A DNA stretch of 64,000 nucleotides, from contig NZ_CANLDB010000007.1 of assembly GCF_947489365.1 (NCBI RefSeq), positions 89,068 to 153,067 of the forward strand. The letters run 5' to 3'. Positions 56,014 to 64,000 of the stretch are shown here, piece after piece; positions within the stretch are counted from its first letter, which is position 1, and every line of letters begins with the position of its first letter. This DNA is from an uncultured Nocardioides sp. Lineage in GTDB: Bacteria > Actinomycetota > Actinomycetes > Propionibacteriales > Nocardioidaceae. The notes below the pieces were generated by a model, which was not told where the DNA came from, did no database searches, and saw only the letters and a list, made by a program, of their open reading frames with translations. Position numbers and translations under genes: made by a program.

Positions 56014-57069
56014 TCACGCTAGGGCCTGCTCCGCCTCCTGCGCGGTGCGCCACACGTGGTCCCAGCCGGGGGCGAGCGCGGCGGCCCGCTCGGCGGCGAG
56101 CACGAGGCTGGCCTCCCGCGCGACGCCCTGCCCGGCGATGTCGAAGGCGGTGCCGTGGTCGACCGACACCCGTACGACGGGCAGCCCGACGGTGATGTTG
56201 ACGCCCTCGTCGCCGTACACCGCCTTGAACGGCGCGTGGCCCTGGTCGTGGTAGCAGACGACCACGAGGTTCCACTTCCCGTTGACGGCCTGCGGGATCA
56301 GCGCGTCGGCGGGCAGGGGGCCGTGGACGTCGAGCCCGGCGGCGCGGGCGCGCTCGACGGCGGGGGCGAGGACGTCGGCGTCCTCGTCGCCGAAGATCCG
56401 GTTCTCCCCGGCGTGGGGGTTGAGGCCGGCGAGGCCGATCCGCTCGTCGGGCCGGCCGAGCGCCTTCGTGAACGCGCCGACCAGCTTGAGGACGGCGTCG
56501 GTGCGCTCGGGGGTGACGTCGTCGATGGCCCGGCGCAGCGAGACGTGGGTGGTGAGGTGGAAGAAGTAGAGGTCGCCGGCCGAGAGGACGAGCGAGAAGT
56601 TCGTGACCCCGAACTCGTGGGCCAGCAGCTCGGTGTGGCCCGGGAACTGGTGTCCGCCCGCGTGCATGGCGGCCTTGTTGAGTGGGGCGGTGACGATCGC
56701 GTCGACGACGCCCTGCTTCGCGAGGTCGCAGGCGGTGACGACGAAGCGGTGCGACCCGTCGCCGGCGTCGGGGTGGATCTCGCCGAGCCCGACGTGGCCC
56801 AGCGACGGACCGGCCTGCAGCACCTCGAGGGTGTCGGGGTCGTTGGTGGCGTCGCGGACGTCGTCGAGCACCCGCACCTTCGCCGGGTCCTCCCCCACGG
56901 TCTCGCAGCCGCGGCGCAGCGCGTCGGCGTCCCCGATGACGACGGGGACGGCCCTCTCGCGCAGGTCGGGGTGGTGCAGCATCGTCCGCGCGGTGATCTC
57001 GGGGCTGATGCCGGCGACGTCGCCGAGGGTCAGGGCGAGCACGGGCTTGGTCTCGGGCGTGGTCGTCAT
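56014..57069 (-). CDS. pdxA2: PdxA2-type four-carbon sugar-acid phosphate dehydrogenase
   Basis: A 351-aa PdxA-family protein: LALTLGDVAGISPEITARTM, VTAPLNKAAMHAGGHQFPGHTE (metal/substrate), CYHDQGHAPFKAV and a His in VDHGTAFDIAGQG. In catabolic clusters beside a DUF1537 kinase, PdxA2 oxidises D-threonate- or D-erythronate-4-phosphate to dihydroxyacetone phosphate and CO2. Start ATG 57069 overlaps the kinase stop (ATGA). A housekeeping vitamin-B6 role is less likely in this context. Confidence 0.86.
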   Translation of the reverse strand: MTTTPETKPVLALTLGDVAGISPEITARTMLHHPDLRERAVPVVIGDADALRRGCETVGEDPAKVRVLDDVRDATNDPDTLEVLQAGPSLGHVGLGEIHPDAGDGSHRFVVTACDLAKQGVVDAIVTAPLNKAAMHAGGHQFPGHTELLAHEFGVTNFSLVLSAGDLYFFHLTTHVSLRRAIDDVTPERTDAVLKLVGAFTKALGRPDERIGLAGLNPHAGENRIFGDEDADVLAPAVERARAAGLDVHGPLPADALIPQAVNGKWNLVVVCYHDQGHAPFKAVYGDEGVNITVGLPVVRVSVDHGTAFDIAGQGVAREASLVLAAERAAALAPGWDHVWRTAQEAEQALA

Positions 57070-58301
57070 GAGGCGTTCTCCGTCGTGTCGTCGGTCATCA
57101 GGGTGTCGAGCAGGGTCAGCAGGGTGGTGTCGTCGCCGAAGCCGCCGGCCTTCGTGACGACGGGGAGGCCGTCCAGGTCGCCGCCCGCGACCTCGCCGTA
57201 CGGCACGCCCTCGAGGAGGCGGCCGTGGATGCGCAGGCCGTCGGCGGACGCGGCCCGCAGCGTGGCCTCCGCCCCGTCGCCGCCGACGAGCACGATGGCG
57301 TCGACGCGGTGGCGGGCGTCGCCGGCCCAGGCGGCGGTACGGCGTCCCAGCGCAGCGGCGAGCGCGGCGCTGCGGTGCGGCTCGGTGCGCTCGTCGGGCG
57401 AGACGAGCACCACGGGGCCGTCGCCGTCGGGCGCCGCGGGCAGCGGTGCGTCGCCGAGCAGCTCCTCCGCAGCGGTGGCGACCCGGGTGACGTCCGGGCG
57501 GCCGGCGACCAGCGCGTCGACCTGCTGCCGCGCGGTGGCGTGGTGGGAGGAGACGAGGACGAGCGGTCGTCGTACGCCGGCGGGCGGCGGGGTCGCCTCG
57601 CCGTCGCCGCCCCACAGCCGGGCCAGGGGGGCCGCGAGACCGGCGGAGCCCGCGGGGACGGCCCGCGGGCCGAGGGCGACGAGGACCGCGGCGACCCGGG
57701 CGAGGTCGGCGTCGTCCGCGGCGTCGACGACGAGGACGTCGGCGCCGGTGGCGCCCCAGACCGCCGCGGTCGCGGTGGGGTCCTCGCCGCTCGGCGCGGG
57801 GACGGGGACCGAGCCGCCGACCAGGTCGGTGACCAGGTCGTGGCGCACCGGGGTGACCGGGTCGCGCCCGGCGGGCGAGGCGGTGACGGGCTCGCCGTGC
57901 ACGGTCAGCAGGCCGCCCTCGACCCGGCGTCCCATCGCGGGGTAGGCGGGGCAGAGGACGACGAACGCGTCAGGCCGGGTACGACGCCGCGCGGTCAGCG
58001 CGCCGCGGAGCTGTCCGGCGACCGACCCCCGCAGGGTGGAGTCGACCTTGAGGTAGACGTGGTCGCCGGCGGCGAGCTCCTCGGCCGCGACGGCGTCGCG
58101 GGTGACGGCGGCCGCCGCGTCGTCGTCCAGGGCGCGGCTGTCGGTGGACACCGCGACCGTGCCGGGCACGGGGGCGGCGTCGCGGTCGACCCGCATCCGC
58201 AGGGTGCTGGGCCAGCCGGCCGCCGCGAACTGCACGCCGCAGTCGTTGGCGCCGGTGAGGTCGTCGGCGACGACGAGGACGCGCGGGTGGGCGTCGCTCA
58301 C
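57066..58301 (-). CDS. DUF1537 four-carbon acid sugar kinase
   Basis: A 411-aa kinase: VLVVADDLTGANDCGVQFA (substrate-binding N-terminus), VYLKVDSTLRGSVAGQLRG, and C-terminal ATP-binding VVTKAGGFGDDTTL. GTG 58301 is coupled to the KdgT stop. The DtnK/DenK/OtnK family phosphorylates D-threonate, D-erythronate or 2-oxo-tetronates at C4; which one is not clear from sequence. Confidence 0.9.
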   Translation of the reverse strand: MSDAHPRVLVVADDLTGANDCGVQFAAAGWPSTLRMRVDRDAAPVPGTVAVSTDSRALDDDAAAAVTRDAVAAEELAAGDHVYLKVDSTLRGSVAGQLRGALTARRRTRPDAFVVLCPAYPAMGRRVEGGLLTVHGEPVTASPAGRDPVTPVRHDLVTDLVGGSVPVPAPSGEDPTATAAVWGATGADVLVVDAADDADLARVAAVLVALGPRAVPAGSAGLAAPLARLWGGDGEATPPPAGVRRPLVLVSSHHATARQQVDALVAGRPDVTRVATAAEELLGDAPLPAAPDGDGPVVLVSPDERTEPHRSAALAAALGRRTAAWAGDARHRVDAIVLVGGDGAEATLRAASADGLRIHGRLLEGVPYGEVAGGDLDGLPVVTKAGGFGDDTTLLTLLDTLMTDDTTENAS

Positions 58302-59317
58302 GCCTTCGCCTCCCCGACGAGCTCCACGCCGTCCTCGTCGACGACGGTCAGACCACCCTCCCGCTTGAGCACCCACGCGGCGATGACCGGCGCGAGGATC
58401 GCGGTGATGAGGGCCGAGGCGGCCACCTGGGCGGTGGCCGTGGCGACGTACGGCTCGAACGCGGGGTCGGCCGCGGCGACGATCGCCGGGGTGGCGATGG
58501 CGTTGCCGGCCGTCGTCCCGGCGGCGAAGCCGAGGCCGCTCTTGGCGCCGCGGCGCAGGACGATCTTGTAGCCGAGGTAGACGAACAGCCCGGTCACGGG
58601 GGCGACGATCGCGCCGACCAGCAGGCCGGAGGCACCGCCGGCCACCACGGCGCCGAGGTCGATGCCCGTGCCGAGCGCGAAGGCGAAGAACGGGATGACG
58701 ATGGTCGGCGTCGGGCGCATGACCTCGCGCCACTTCGGGTCGAGGTTGCCCACGAGCATGCCGAGCAGGAACGGGATCACGGCGCCGAGCAGCAGCAGGC
58801 CGGGTATGGCGGCCAGGCCGGACGCGCCCAGGAACAGCATCGAGAAGAACGGGCCGTCGTTCAGCGCGGAGGCCATGTAGGCGCCGCGGTCCCGCTTGTC
58901 GCCGTACCGGCCCGTGAAGGCGAGCCACAGCCCGCCGTTGGAGTTGTCGACGGCCACCAGCAGGGCGAGGATCGACACCCCGGCGACCCCGTCGATGCCC
59001 ACGAGCAGCCCGAGACCCACGACGAGGGACGCCGGGATGATCGACTTCGTCACCAGGATGACCGCGGAGTGCGCGAGCACGGGCCCGCTGGTGCGGAGCG
59101 TGACGTGGGTGCCGGTCGCGAAGATCAGCAGGGCGATGAGCGCGAGGGCGCTGTCGCGGAACAGCGCGGTGGTGAAGCTGCCGATGTCGAGCGCCGGCAT
59201 CGCGAAGGTGCCGATGATCGATCCGAGCACCAGCGGCACGAGCATCAGACCGCCGGGGATCCGGTTCATCGTGTCGTAGATCGGGACGAGGGTCTTCTCG
59301 GCTGTGGGGTGGGACAT
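58298..59317 (-). CDS. KdgT-family 2-keto-3-deoxygluconate-type permease
   Basis: A 339-aa protein with about ten membrane segments: MNRIPGGLMLVPLVLGSIIGT, GVSILALLVAVDNSNGGLWLA (family signature), MASALNDGPFFSMLFLGASGL, TPTIVIPFFAFALGTGIDL. Probably imports the four-carbon sugar acid used by the following kinase. ATG 59317 is followed by an open reading frame of family length; the frame upstream is non-coding. Confidence 0.87.
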   Translation of the reverse strand: MSHPTAEKTLVPIYDTMNRIPGGLMLVPLVLGSIIGTFAMPALDIGSFTTALFRDSALALIALLIFATGTHVTLRTSGPVLAHSAVILVTKSIIPASLVVGLGLLVGIDGVAGVSILALLVAVDNSNGGLWLAFTGRYGDKRDRGAYMASALNDGPFFSMLFLGASGLAAIPGLLLLGAVIPFLLGMLVGNLDPKWREVMRPTPTIVIPFFAFALGTGIDLGAVVAGGASGLLVGAIVAPVTGLFVYLGYKIVLRRGAKSGLGFAAGTTAGNAIATPAIVAAADPAFEPYVATATAQVAASALITAILAPVIAAWVLKREGGLTVVDEDGVELVGEAKA

Positions 59318-59352
59318 GGGGCTCCGTCGTCGAGGGATCAAGGCGTACGACT

Positions 59353-59362
59353 TGTACGTACA
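59353..59362. promoter_or_regulatory. GntR-type operator upstream of kdgT
   Basis: TGTACGTACA, a perfect 10-bp palindrome flanked by CT and GG, sits 36-45 bp before the kdgT start in the 178-bp gap after the HMG-CoA-lyase gene. Its TGT-n4-ACA form fits GntR-family operators. Confidence 0.55.
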
Positions 59363-59495
59363 GGTTGTCCCTACATTGGCGGTCGCCACAGCGATCTGTC
59401 AACGCCCGGACGGCCGAGCGCGGCGCAGTCCCCCGACTGCGGATGTCCCGGCACAGCAGGGTCTACCCGCGTGCGGGCGGGCCAAACCCGGCGGA

Positions 59496-60410
59496 TCAGG
59501 CCGGGAACGGCCCGGCCCGCAGGAGGCCGCTGGGCAGGCGGGTGCCGAGGCGCTGCTCGAGCCAGGCGGCGGCGTCGGTGAGCGTGGCGAGGTCGAGCCC
59601 GGTCGCGACGCCGGTGCGGTCGAAGAGGTAGGCGAGGTCCTCGGTGGCGACGTTGCCCGTCGCGGCGGGCGCGAACGGGCACCCGCCGGCCCCGCCGATG
59701 CTGGCGTCGAGGGTGGCGACGCCGGCCGCGACGCCCGCGACCGCGTTGGCGACGCCGGTGTGGCGGGTGTCGTGCAGGTGCAGCCGCAGCGGCAGGTCGT
59801 CACCCGCGACCTCCCGGGCGAGCGCGACGCGGGCGGTGACGTCCGCGGGGACGGCGACGCCGATCGTGTCGGCCAGCGCCAGCTCGTCGGGCCCGGCGTC
59901 GACGACGCGGCCCACCACCTCGCGGAGGCGGTCGAGGGTCACCTCACCCTCGAACGGGCAGCCGAACGACGCCCCGATGGTCACCGTCGTGAACACCCCG
60001 GCGCCGCGGGCCTCGGTCACCAGGTCCGCGGCGAGGTCGCACATCGCGGCGGTGTCGACGCCCTGGTTGCGGCGGCAGAAGGTGTCGGTGGCGACGACCA
60101 CCACGTCGACCTCGTCGACGCCCCCGGCCAGGGCCCGGTCGAGGCCGCGCCGGTTCATCACGAGGCCGGCGTACGAGACACCGTCGGGACGGGGCAGCGC
60201 CGCCATCAGCTCGTCGGCGTCCGCCATCTGCGGCACCCGGGCGGGGTTGACGAAGCTGGTGACCTCGATGCGGCGGGCGCCGGCGGCGACCGCGCGGGCG
60301 ACGAGCTCGACCTTGTCGGTGGTGCTGAGCACCGTGTCCTCGTTCTGCAGCCCGTCGCGCGGGGCCATCTCGACGATGCCGACCCTCGTCGCCGACGAGG
60401 GGTCCGTCAT
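59496..60410 (-). CDS. HMG-CoA-lyase-like aldolase
   Basis: A 304-aa TIM-barrel protein of the HMGL family: VEMAPRDGLQNEDTVLST (catalytic Arg/Asp), IEVTSFVNPARVPQMAD, LHLHDTRHTGVANAV (metal His pair), ASIGGAGGCPFAPAATGNVATEDL (signature). Its substrate in this operon is uncertain; true HMG-CoA lyases cut HMG-CoA in leucine degradation. It overlaps the amidase stop, so it is translated with it. Confidence 0.85.
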   Translation of the reverse strand: MTDPSSATRVGIVEMAPRDGLQNEDTVLSTTDKVELVARAVAAGARRIEVTSFVNPARVPQMADADELMAALPRPDGVSYAGLVMNRRGLDRALAGGVDEVDVVVVATDTFCRRNQGVDTAAMCDLAADLVTEARGAGVFTTVTIGASFGCPFEGEVTLDRLREVVGRVVDAGPDELALADTIGVAVPADVTARVALAREVAGDDLPLRLHLHDTRHTGVANAVAGVAAGVATLDASIGGAGGCPFAPAATGNVATEDLAYLFDRTGVATGLDLATLTDAAAWLEQRLGTRLPSGLLRAGPFPA

Positions 60411-61021
60411 GCGTCACCCCCCAGGTACCGCACGGCGAACCTCTCGTCGACGACCTCGGCGTACTTGCTGCGCAGGTCGAACAGCGTCGCCTCGTGGACG
60501 GCCGGCGTCCGGTCGCCGACGGCCTCCTCGACCACCAGGGGGACGAAGCCGTGCTGGATCGCGTCCACCGCGGTGGCGCGGACGCAGCCGCTCGTGCTGA
60601 CGCCGGTGATCACGACGGTGTCGGCGCGCATCGCGGTCAGGGTCGAGGCCAGGGACGTGCCGAAGAACGAGCTGGCGTACTGCTTCACCACCACCAGCTC
60701 CCCGTCGACCGGGGCGACCTCGGGCATCAGCGCGGCGAGCGGGCCCCCGCCGTACAGGTGGCGCAGGGCGGGGACCTTGCGCACGAACATCCCGCCGTCA
60801 CGCCCGTCGGGGGCGAACTCGACCCGGGTGTGCACCACCGGTACGCCGGCCTCCCGCGCCGCACCGAGCACCCGCGCGGCCGAGTCGAGGCACGACCGCG
60901 AGGGGAGGTTCAGGGGGCTGTCGTCGTCGAAGTAGGCGCGCATGAGGTCGACCATCACGACCACGGGCGCACTGCCGGGGGTGAGTCCGCCGCCGAAACC
61001 CTCGTCGGGTGCGTCGGTCAT
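60407..61021 (-). CDS. Isochorismatase-fold amidohydrolase (N-carbamoylsarcosine amidase-like)
   Basis: A 204-aa protein with VVVMVDLMRAYFDDDSPL (Asp), VVVKQYASSFFGTSLAS (Lys) and VITGVSTSGCVRATAVDA (Cys), the Asp-Lys-Cys triad of N-carbamoylsarcosine amidase and relatives. Adjacent ATP-dependent hydantoinase genes suggest it cuts an N-carbamoyl compound, but the repeats between them break the operon visually. ATG 61021. Confidence 0.8.
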   Translation of the reverse strand: MTDAPDEGFGGGLTPGSAPVVVMVDLMRAYFDDDSPLNLPSRSCLDSAARVLGAAREAGVPVVHTRVEFAPDGRDGGMFVRKVPALRHLYGGGPLAALMPEVAPVDGELVVVKQYASSFFGTSLASTLTAMRADTVVITGVSTSGCVRATAVDAIQHGFVPLVVEEAVGDRTPAVHEATLFDLRSKYAEVVDERFAVRYLGGDA

Positions 61022-61058
61022 GGGGTGGCCTCCGGTGCGTCGGTCTGTCGGCTGCGGC

Positions 61059-61251
61059 GATCTCGTGGCTCGGCCGTGGCCGGCCTCGCACCTCGATCTC
61101 CGACGCGCCGGAGGTCGAGGTGCCGCGAGCCCGCGCTTGTACTGAGCCTGTCGAAGTGAGGAGCCACGAGACCCCAGCACCGGACCGACTCCCCCGTCAC
61201 CGGATCTCGTGGCTCGGCCGTGGCCGGCCTCGCACCCTTCGACAGGCTCAG
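61059..61251. repeat. Composite BIME-like repeat block in the hyuB–amidase gap
   Basis: The 265-bp gap 61022-61286 holds two direct copies (61059-61092 and 61203-61236) of a 34-bp block with GATCTCGTGGCTCGGCCG, an inverted related block at 61111-61172 (GGAGGTCGAGGTGCCG ... AGGAGCCACGAGACC), and a perfect 15-bp inverted repeat CTGAGCCTGTCGAAG (61142-61156) / CTTCGACAGGCTCAG (61237-61251). Inverted copies of the block occur at 18014-18052. Confidence 0.8.
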
Positions 61252-61286
61252 GACACCGCCTCGATCTCCGGGATGGTGCGCCTGCC

Positions 61287-63158
61287 TCACAGCGGGACCG
61301 GGGGCTTGGGGCGCGGGAGGCCGGTCTCCTCCTCGCACCGCTCGAGGATGGTCTCGAGGGGTGGGCCCATGTCGAAGGTCGGGAGCGGGTCGGGGCGGCC
61401 GACGGCCATCTCGGCCCGCAGGCTCTCGGTCGCCGCGGTGTCGACGACACCCTCGTCGTCGCAGACGACGCCGAAGCGGCGCGCGCCGTCCACGCTGACG
61501 AGCCCGCGGAGCACCTCGAGCCCGACGGTCTCCGGCTCGCGGGCGAGCGGGTCGCCCCAGCCGCCGCCACCCCAGGTGACGAAGTGGAGCAGCTCGCCGG
61601 CCTTCACCGGGTAGTCGTGGATCTTGCTGGCGAGCACCTCGGTGGTGCCGTCGGGCCGCTCGATCCACTTGCGCCCGCGGGTGCCGGGGTGGCCGCCGTT
61701 GACGCCCCACGGGTAGGTCAGCCAGCGGTCGTCGTGGATGGCGATGGTGCCGTCCTCGAGGAACCGGTAGGCGACGTCCACGCCGTTGCCGCCGCGGTGG
61801 AGCCCGGCGCCGCCGGTGTCGGCGACGGTCTCCCACTGCTCGATGCGCAGCGGGTAGTACGACTCGAGGTACTCGCAGGGGATGTTGACGAACGACGGCC
61901 ACAGCGAGTGGCCGTCGGGGCCGTCGCCGATCGGGCGGCCGGGGATGCCGCCGAAGCCGATCGAGTACAGCTGGAACCACTCCCCCTTGCGGGCGCCCTC
62001 GCCGTACGTGCCGGAGTACATGAAGTGCGGCGAGGAGGAGAACCCGGCGGCGTTCAGCAGGTCCGGGTTGGTCTGCCCGAGCAGGCCGCCGAACAGGTCG
62101 AAGACCCGGCCGATGCCGTGGTTGCGGGCGTTGAGGGCGGCCGGGTACTTCGGGCGCCAGAACGACTCCTCCGGGATGACGACGTCCACCAGCGGGTAGA
62201 AGCCGTCGTTCCAGAGGATCTGCGGGTCGGCGACGGTGATCATGTAGATCCCGAAGAACATCCGGACCAGGTTCTCGTTGATGAAGTAGTTGATCGGTCC
62301 CTGCGCCTGCGGGCTCGACCCGGTGAAGTCGAGGACGACCTTGTCGCCGGTCCGGGTGAGGCTCAGCTTGAGCTCGTACGGCCCGAAGCCGACGCCGTCG
62401 TCGCAGATGTAGTCGGTGAACGAGATCGTCTGGCCCTCGGCGAAGACCATCTGCAGCAGCGTCTTCATCGCCCGGTAGTTGCGGTCGAGCAGCGCGTCGA
62501 GCGCCGAGGTGTAGGTGTCGACGCCGAAGCGGGCGCACATCTCCTGGACCCGGCGCGACGCCGTACGACAGGCCGCGACGATGCCGTTGAGGTCGGCGCG
62601 GTTCCAGTCGGGCTTGCGGACCTGGTTGAGGATGATCCGCAGCGCGTCGTCGTCCAGCTTCCCCTTCTTGTAGAGGGTGAAGGGCGGGATGACGACGCCC
62701 TCCTCGAAGATCGTGCGCGCGTCGGTCGGCATGGACGCCGGGGTCTTGCCGCCGACGTCGGACATGTGGCCGAACATCGACGCCCAGCCCACGATCCGGC
62801 CCTCGAAGAAGATCGGCATCACGACCAGCCAGTCGTTCGCGTGGCTGATGGCGGCGCCGCAGGAGTACGGGTCGGAGGTCAGGAGGACGTCGCCCTCCTC
62901 GATGTCGCCGTCGTAGTTGGCCAGGAAGTCGGGGATCGACAGGCCGAACTGGCCGACGACCATCTTGCCCTCGGGGTCGCCGATGAGCGGGAACTCGTCG
63001 TGCTGCTCGCGGATGCCCGGCGACAGCGCGGTGCGGAACAGCACCTCGTCCATCTCGTAGCGCGCGTTGCGCAGCCCGTTCTCGATCAGGTCGAGGGTGA
63101 CGACGTCGACGTCGACGGGGCTCAGCGGCCCGGTGGCGGTCTCGATGAGGCGTGCCAT
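61287..63158 (-). CDS. hyuB: Hydantoinase/oxoprolinase B subunit (HyuB family)
   Basis: A 623-aa protein of the hydantoinase B/oxoprolinase family (PF02538): DVVTLDLIENGLRNARYEMDE, LLTSDPYSCGAAISHANDW, GPINYFINENLVRMF, CEYLESYYPLRIEQWET, RGGNGVDVAYRF and FVTWGGGGWGDPLAREP. With the HyuA subunit it forms an ATP-dependent amidohydrolase; relatives act on N-methylhydantoin, 5-oxoproline, acetone/acetophenone or caprolactam, so the substrate is open. Its ATG is 3 nt from the hyuA stop. Confidence 0.9.
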   Translation of the reverse strand: MARLIETATGPLSPVDVDVVTLDLIENGLRNARYEMDEVLFRTALSPGIREQHDEFPLIGDPEGKMVVGQFGLSIPDFLANYDGDIEEGDVLLTSDPYSCGAAISHANDWLVVMPIFFEGRIVGWASMFGHMSDVGGKTPASMPTDARTIFEEGVVIPPFTLYKKGKLDDDALRIILNQVRKPDWNRADLNGIVAACRTASRRVQEMCARFGVDTYTSALDALLDRNYRAMKTLLQMVFAEGQTISFTDYICDDGVGFGPYELKLSLTRTGDKVVLDFTGSSPQAQGPINYFINENLVRMFFGIYMITVADPQILWNDGFYPLVDVVIPEESFWRPKYPAALNARNHGIGRVFDLFGGLLGQTNPDLLNAAGFSSSPHFMYSGTYGEGARKGEWFQLYSIGFGGIPGRPIGDGPDGHSLWPSFVNIPCEYLESYYPLRIEQWETVADTGGAGLHRGGNGVDVAYRFLEDGTIAIHDDRWLTYPWGVNGGHPGTRGRKWIERPDGTTEVLASKIHDYPVKAGELLHFVTWGGGGWGDPLAREPETVGLEVLRGLVSVDGARRFGVVCDDEGVVDTAATESLRAEMAVGRPDPLPTFDMGPPLETILERCEEETGLPRPKPPVPL

Positions 63159-63161
63159 GGC

Positions 63162-64000
63162 TCAGCCTTCCTGGTGCTCGGACGGGGACTGCTCGAGGGG
63201 GCGGATCAGCATGCTGCCGCTCGTGTGGACCGTCGCGGCGTGACCGGGGAGGACGAGGGTGGTGGAGTCCATCTCGGTGACGACCGCGGGACCGGTCACG
63301 ACGTCGTCGGCCCGCAGGCGTTCCCTGTCGTAGACGCGGGCGTCGGCCTCGGCGCCGCCGACCCACACCCGGGTGGTGCCGACCTCGGCGGCGGACGGGT
63401 CCCCGCCACCCCCCTCCAGGTCCTGCCCGGCCACCGACGGGCGGGGCCCGTGGGCGGTGGCGCGGACGGTGACCAGCTCGCACTCGGTGCCGAGCACGAA
63501 CGAGAACAGCCGCTCGTGCTCGACCTCGAACGCCTTGCGGATCGACTCGAGCCCGGCCCCGGCGCCGTCGAACGCGTCGCGGTCGATCGTCACCGGGATC
63601 TCGAAGCCCTGCCCGTGGTAGCGCAGGTCGGCGGTGAAGACGGTGCGCTGGTCGGCCTCGGCGATGCCCTCCCGGCTCAGCGTCGAGGACGCCGCCGCGG
63701 CGAGCTCGTCGAGGATCGCGCCGAGGCTGTCGTCGGTGAGGTCGTCGAAGCGTCGTACGAGGGTGCGGACGGCCTCGTCGCGGACGTTGGTGGTGGCGTC
63801 GCCGTACGCGCAGAGCACGCCGGGCGACGGCGGGATGATCACCGGCCAGGCGCCGGTCAGCACGCCGAGCGCGTTGGCGTGCAACGGTCCCGCGCCGCCG
63901 AAGGCGACCAGCGCGAAGTCGCGCGGGTCGAAGCCCTGCTGCACCGAGACCAGGCGCAGCGCGCCGAACATGTTCTCGTTGACGATGTCGACGATCCCCG
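63162..64000 (-). CDS. hyuA: Hydantoinase/oxoprolinase A subunit, C-terminal part (cut by window edge)
   Basis: The 3' part, open to the window edge, encodes at least 279 aa of an ATP-binding HyuA (PF01968-type) subunit: GFDPRDFALVAFGGAGPLHANALG (nucleotide-binding glycines), GVLCAYGDATTNVRDEAVRT, DLRYHGQGFEIPVTID and GPAVVTEMDSTTLVLPGH. The N-terminal half is outside. The ATP-dependent partner of HyuB just downstream. Confidence 0.9.
   Translation of the reverse strand, partial: GIVDIVNENMFGALRLVSVQQGFDPRDFALVAFGGAGPLHANALGVLTGAWPVIIPPSPGVLCAYGDATTNVRDEAVRTLVRRFDDLTDDSLGAILDELAAAASSTLSREGIAEADQRTVFTADLRYHGQGFEIPVTIDRDAFDGAGAGLESIRKAFEVEHERLFSFVLGTECELVTVRATAHGPRPSVAGQDLEGGGGDPSAAEVGTTRVWVGGAEADARVYDRERLRADDVVTGPAVVTEMDSTTLVLPGHAATVHTSGSMLIRPLEQSPSEHQEG

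Overview
The window is very GC-rich, with GTG starts, TGA stops and an actinobacterial gene order throughout. The block gcvT–pepA–lpdA–sucB–TIGR01777 gene–lipB–lipA–DUF4191–RDD–glnA matches the order I know from Mycobacterium (the dlaT/lipB/lipA/glnA1 region). The ftsK / ribonuclease J / dapA grouping is also actinobacterial. Codon use, the divergent glgC/glgA pair and abundant short intergenic palindromes suggest a Nocardioidaceae-type chromosome (Nocardioides or a relative); this is inference, since no rRNA is present. I see no tRNA, rRNA, integrase, transposase or CRISPR array.

Layout. 1-5236: start of ftsK (minus), then a compact oleA / oleBC (fusion) / oleD operon for head-to-head hydrocarbon (olefin) synthesis. 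5237-14209: cardiolipin synthase, ribonuclease J, dapA, an LLM-family flavin oxidoreductase, a beta-propeller-like lipoprotein, and folA-thyA. 14210-14874: a gene-free block of three tandem ~188-bp hairpin-bearing repeats. 14875-31384: the conserved lipoate/2-oxoacid dehydrogenase/glycine cleavage/glutamine synthetase block, with an inserted SatD-like regulator plus membrane-protein operon, and glnA under a textbook GlnR site. 31468-38071: accessory region with two PIN-domain toxin-antitoxin pairs, a SUFU-domain protein, a thioesterase, a calcium-binding surface protein, a CobW-type metal GTPase and a lipoprotein. 38146-45558: a probable defence island of lower GC: a McrA-head-domain zinc-ribbon protein, a PASTA/Excalibur membrane protein, a PLD-nuclease/helicase/DUF3427 protein and a PD-(D/E)XK-DUF2075 helicase. 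45584-50792: glycogen/trehalose precursor genes pgm, glgC and glgA, with a third PIN toxin-antitoxin pair between glgC and glgA. 50860-55149: a secreted subtilase/sedolisin-like protease and a membrane alpha/beta-hydrolase. 55199-64000: a four-carbon acid sugar catabolic operon (KdgT permease, DUF1537 kinase, PdxA2, GntR regulator), then an HMG-CoA-lyase-like protein, an isochorismatase-fold amidase and an ATP-dependent hydantoinase pair, hyuB and hyuA (hyuA cut by the window edge).

Two features run across the whole window. First, at least fifteen genes have a TANNNT -10 hexamer ending 5-8 nt before the start codon, so their transcripts are probably leaderless. Second, several families of short palindromic repeats sit in intergenic gaps, some arranged as inverted pairs; one copy lies in frame inside glgA.
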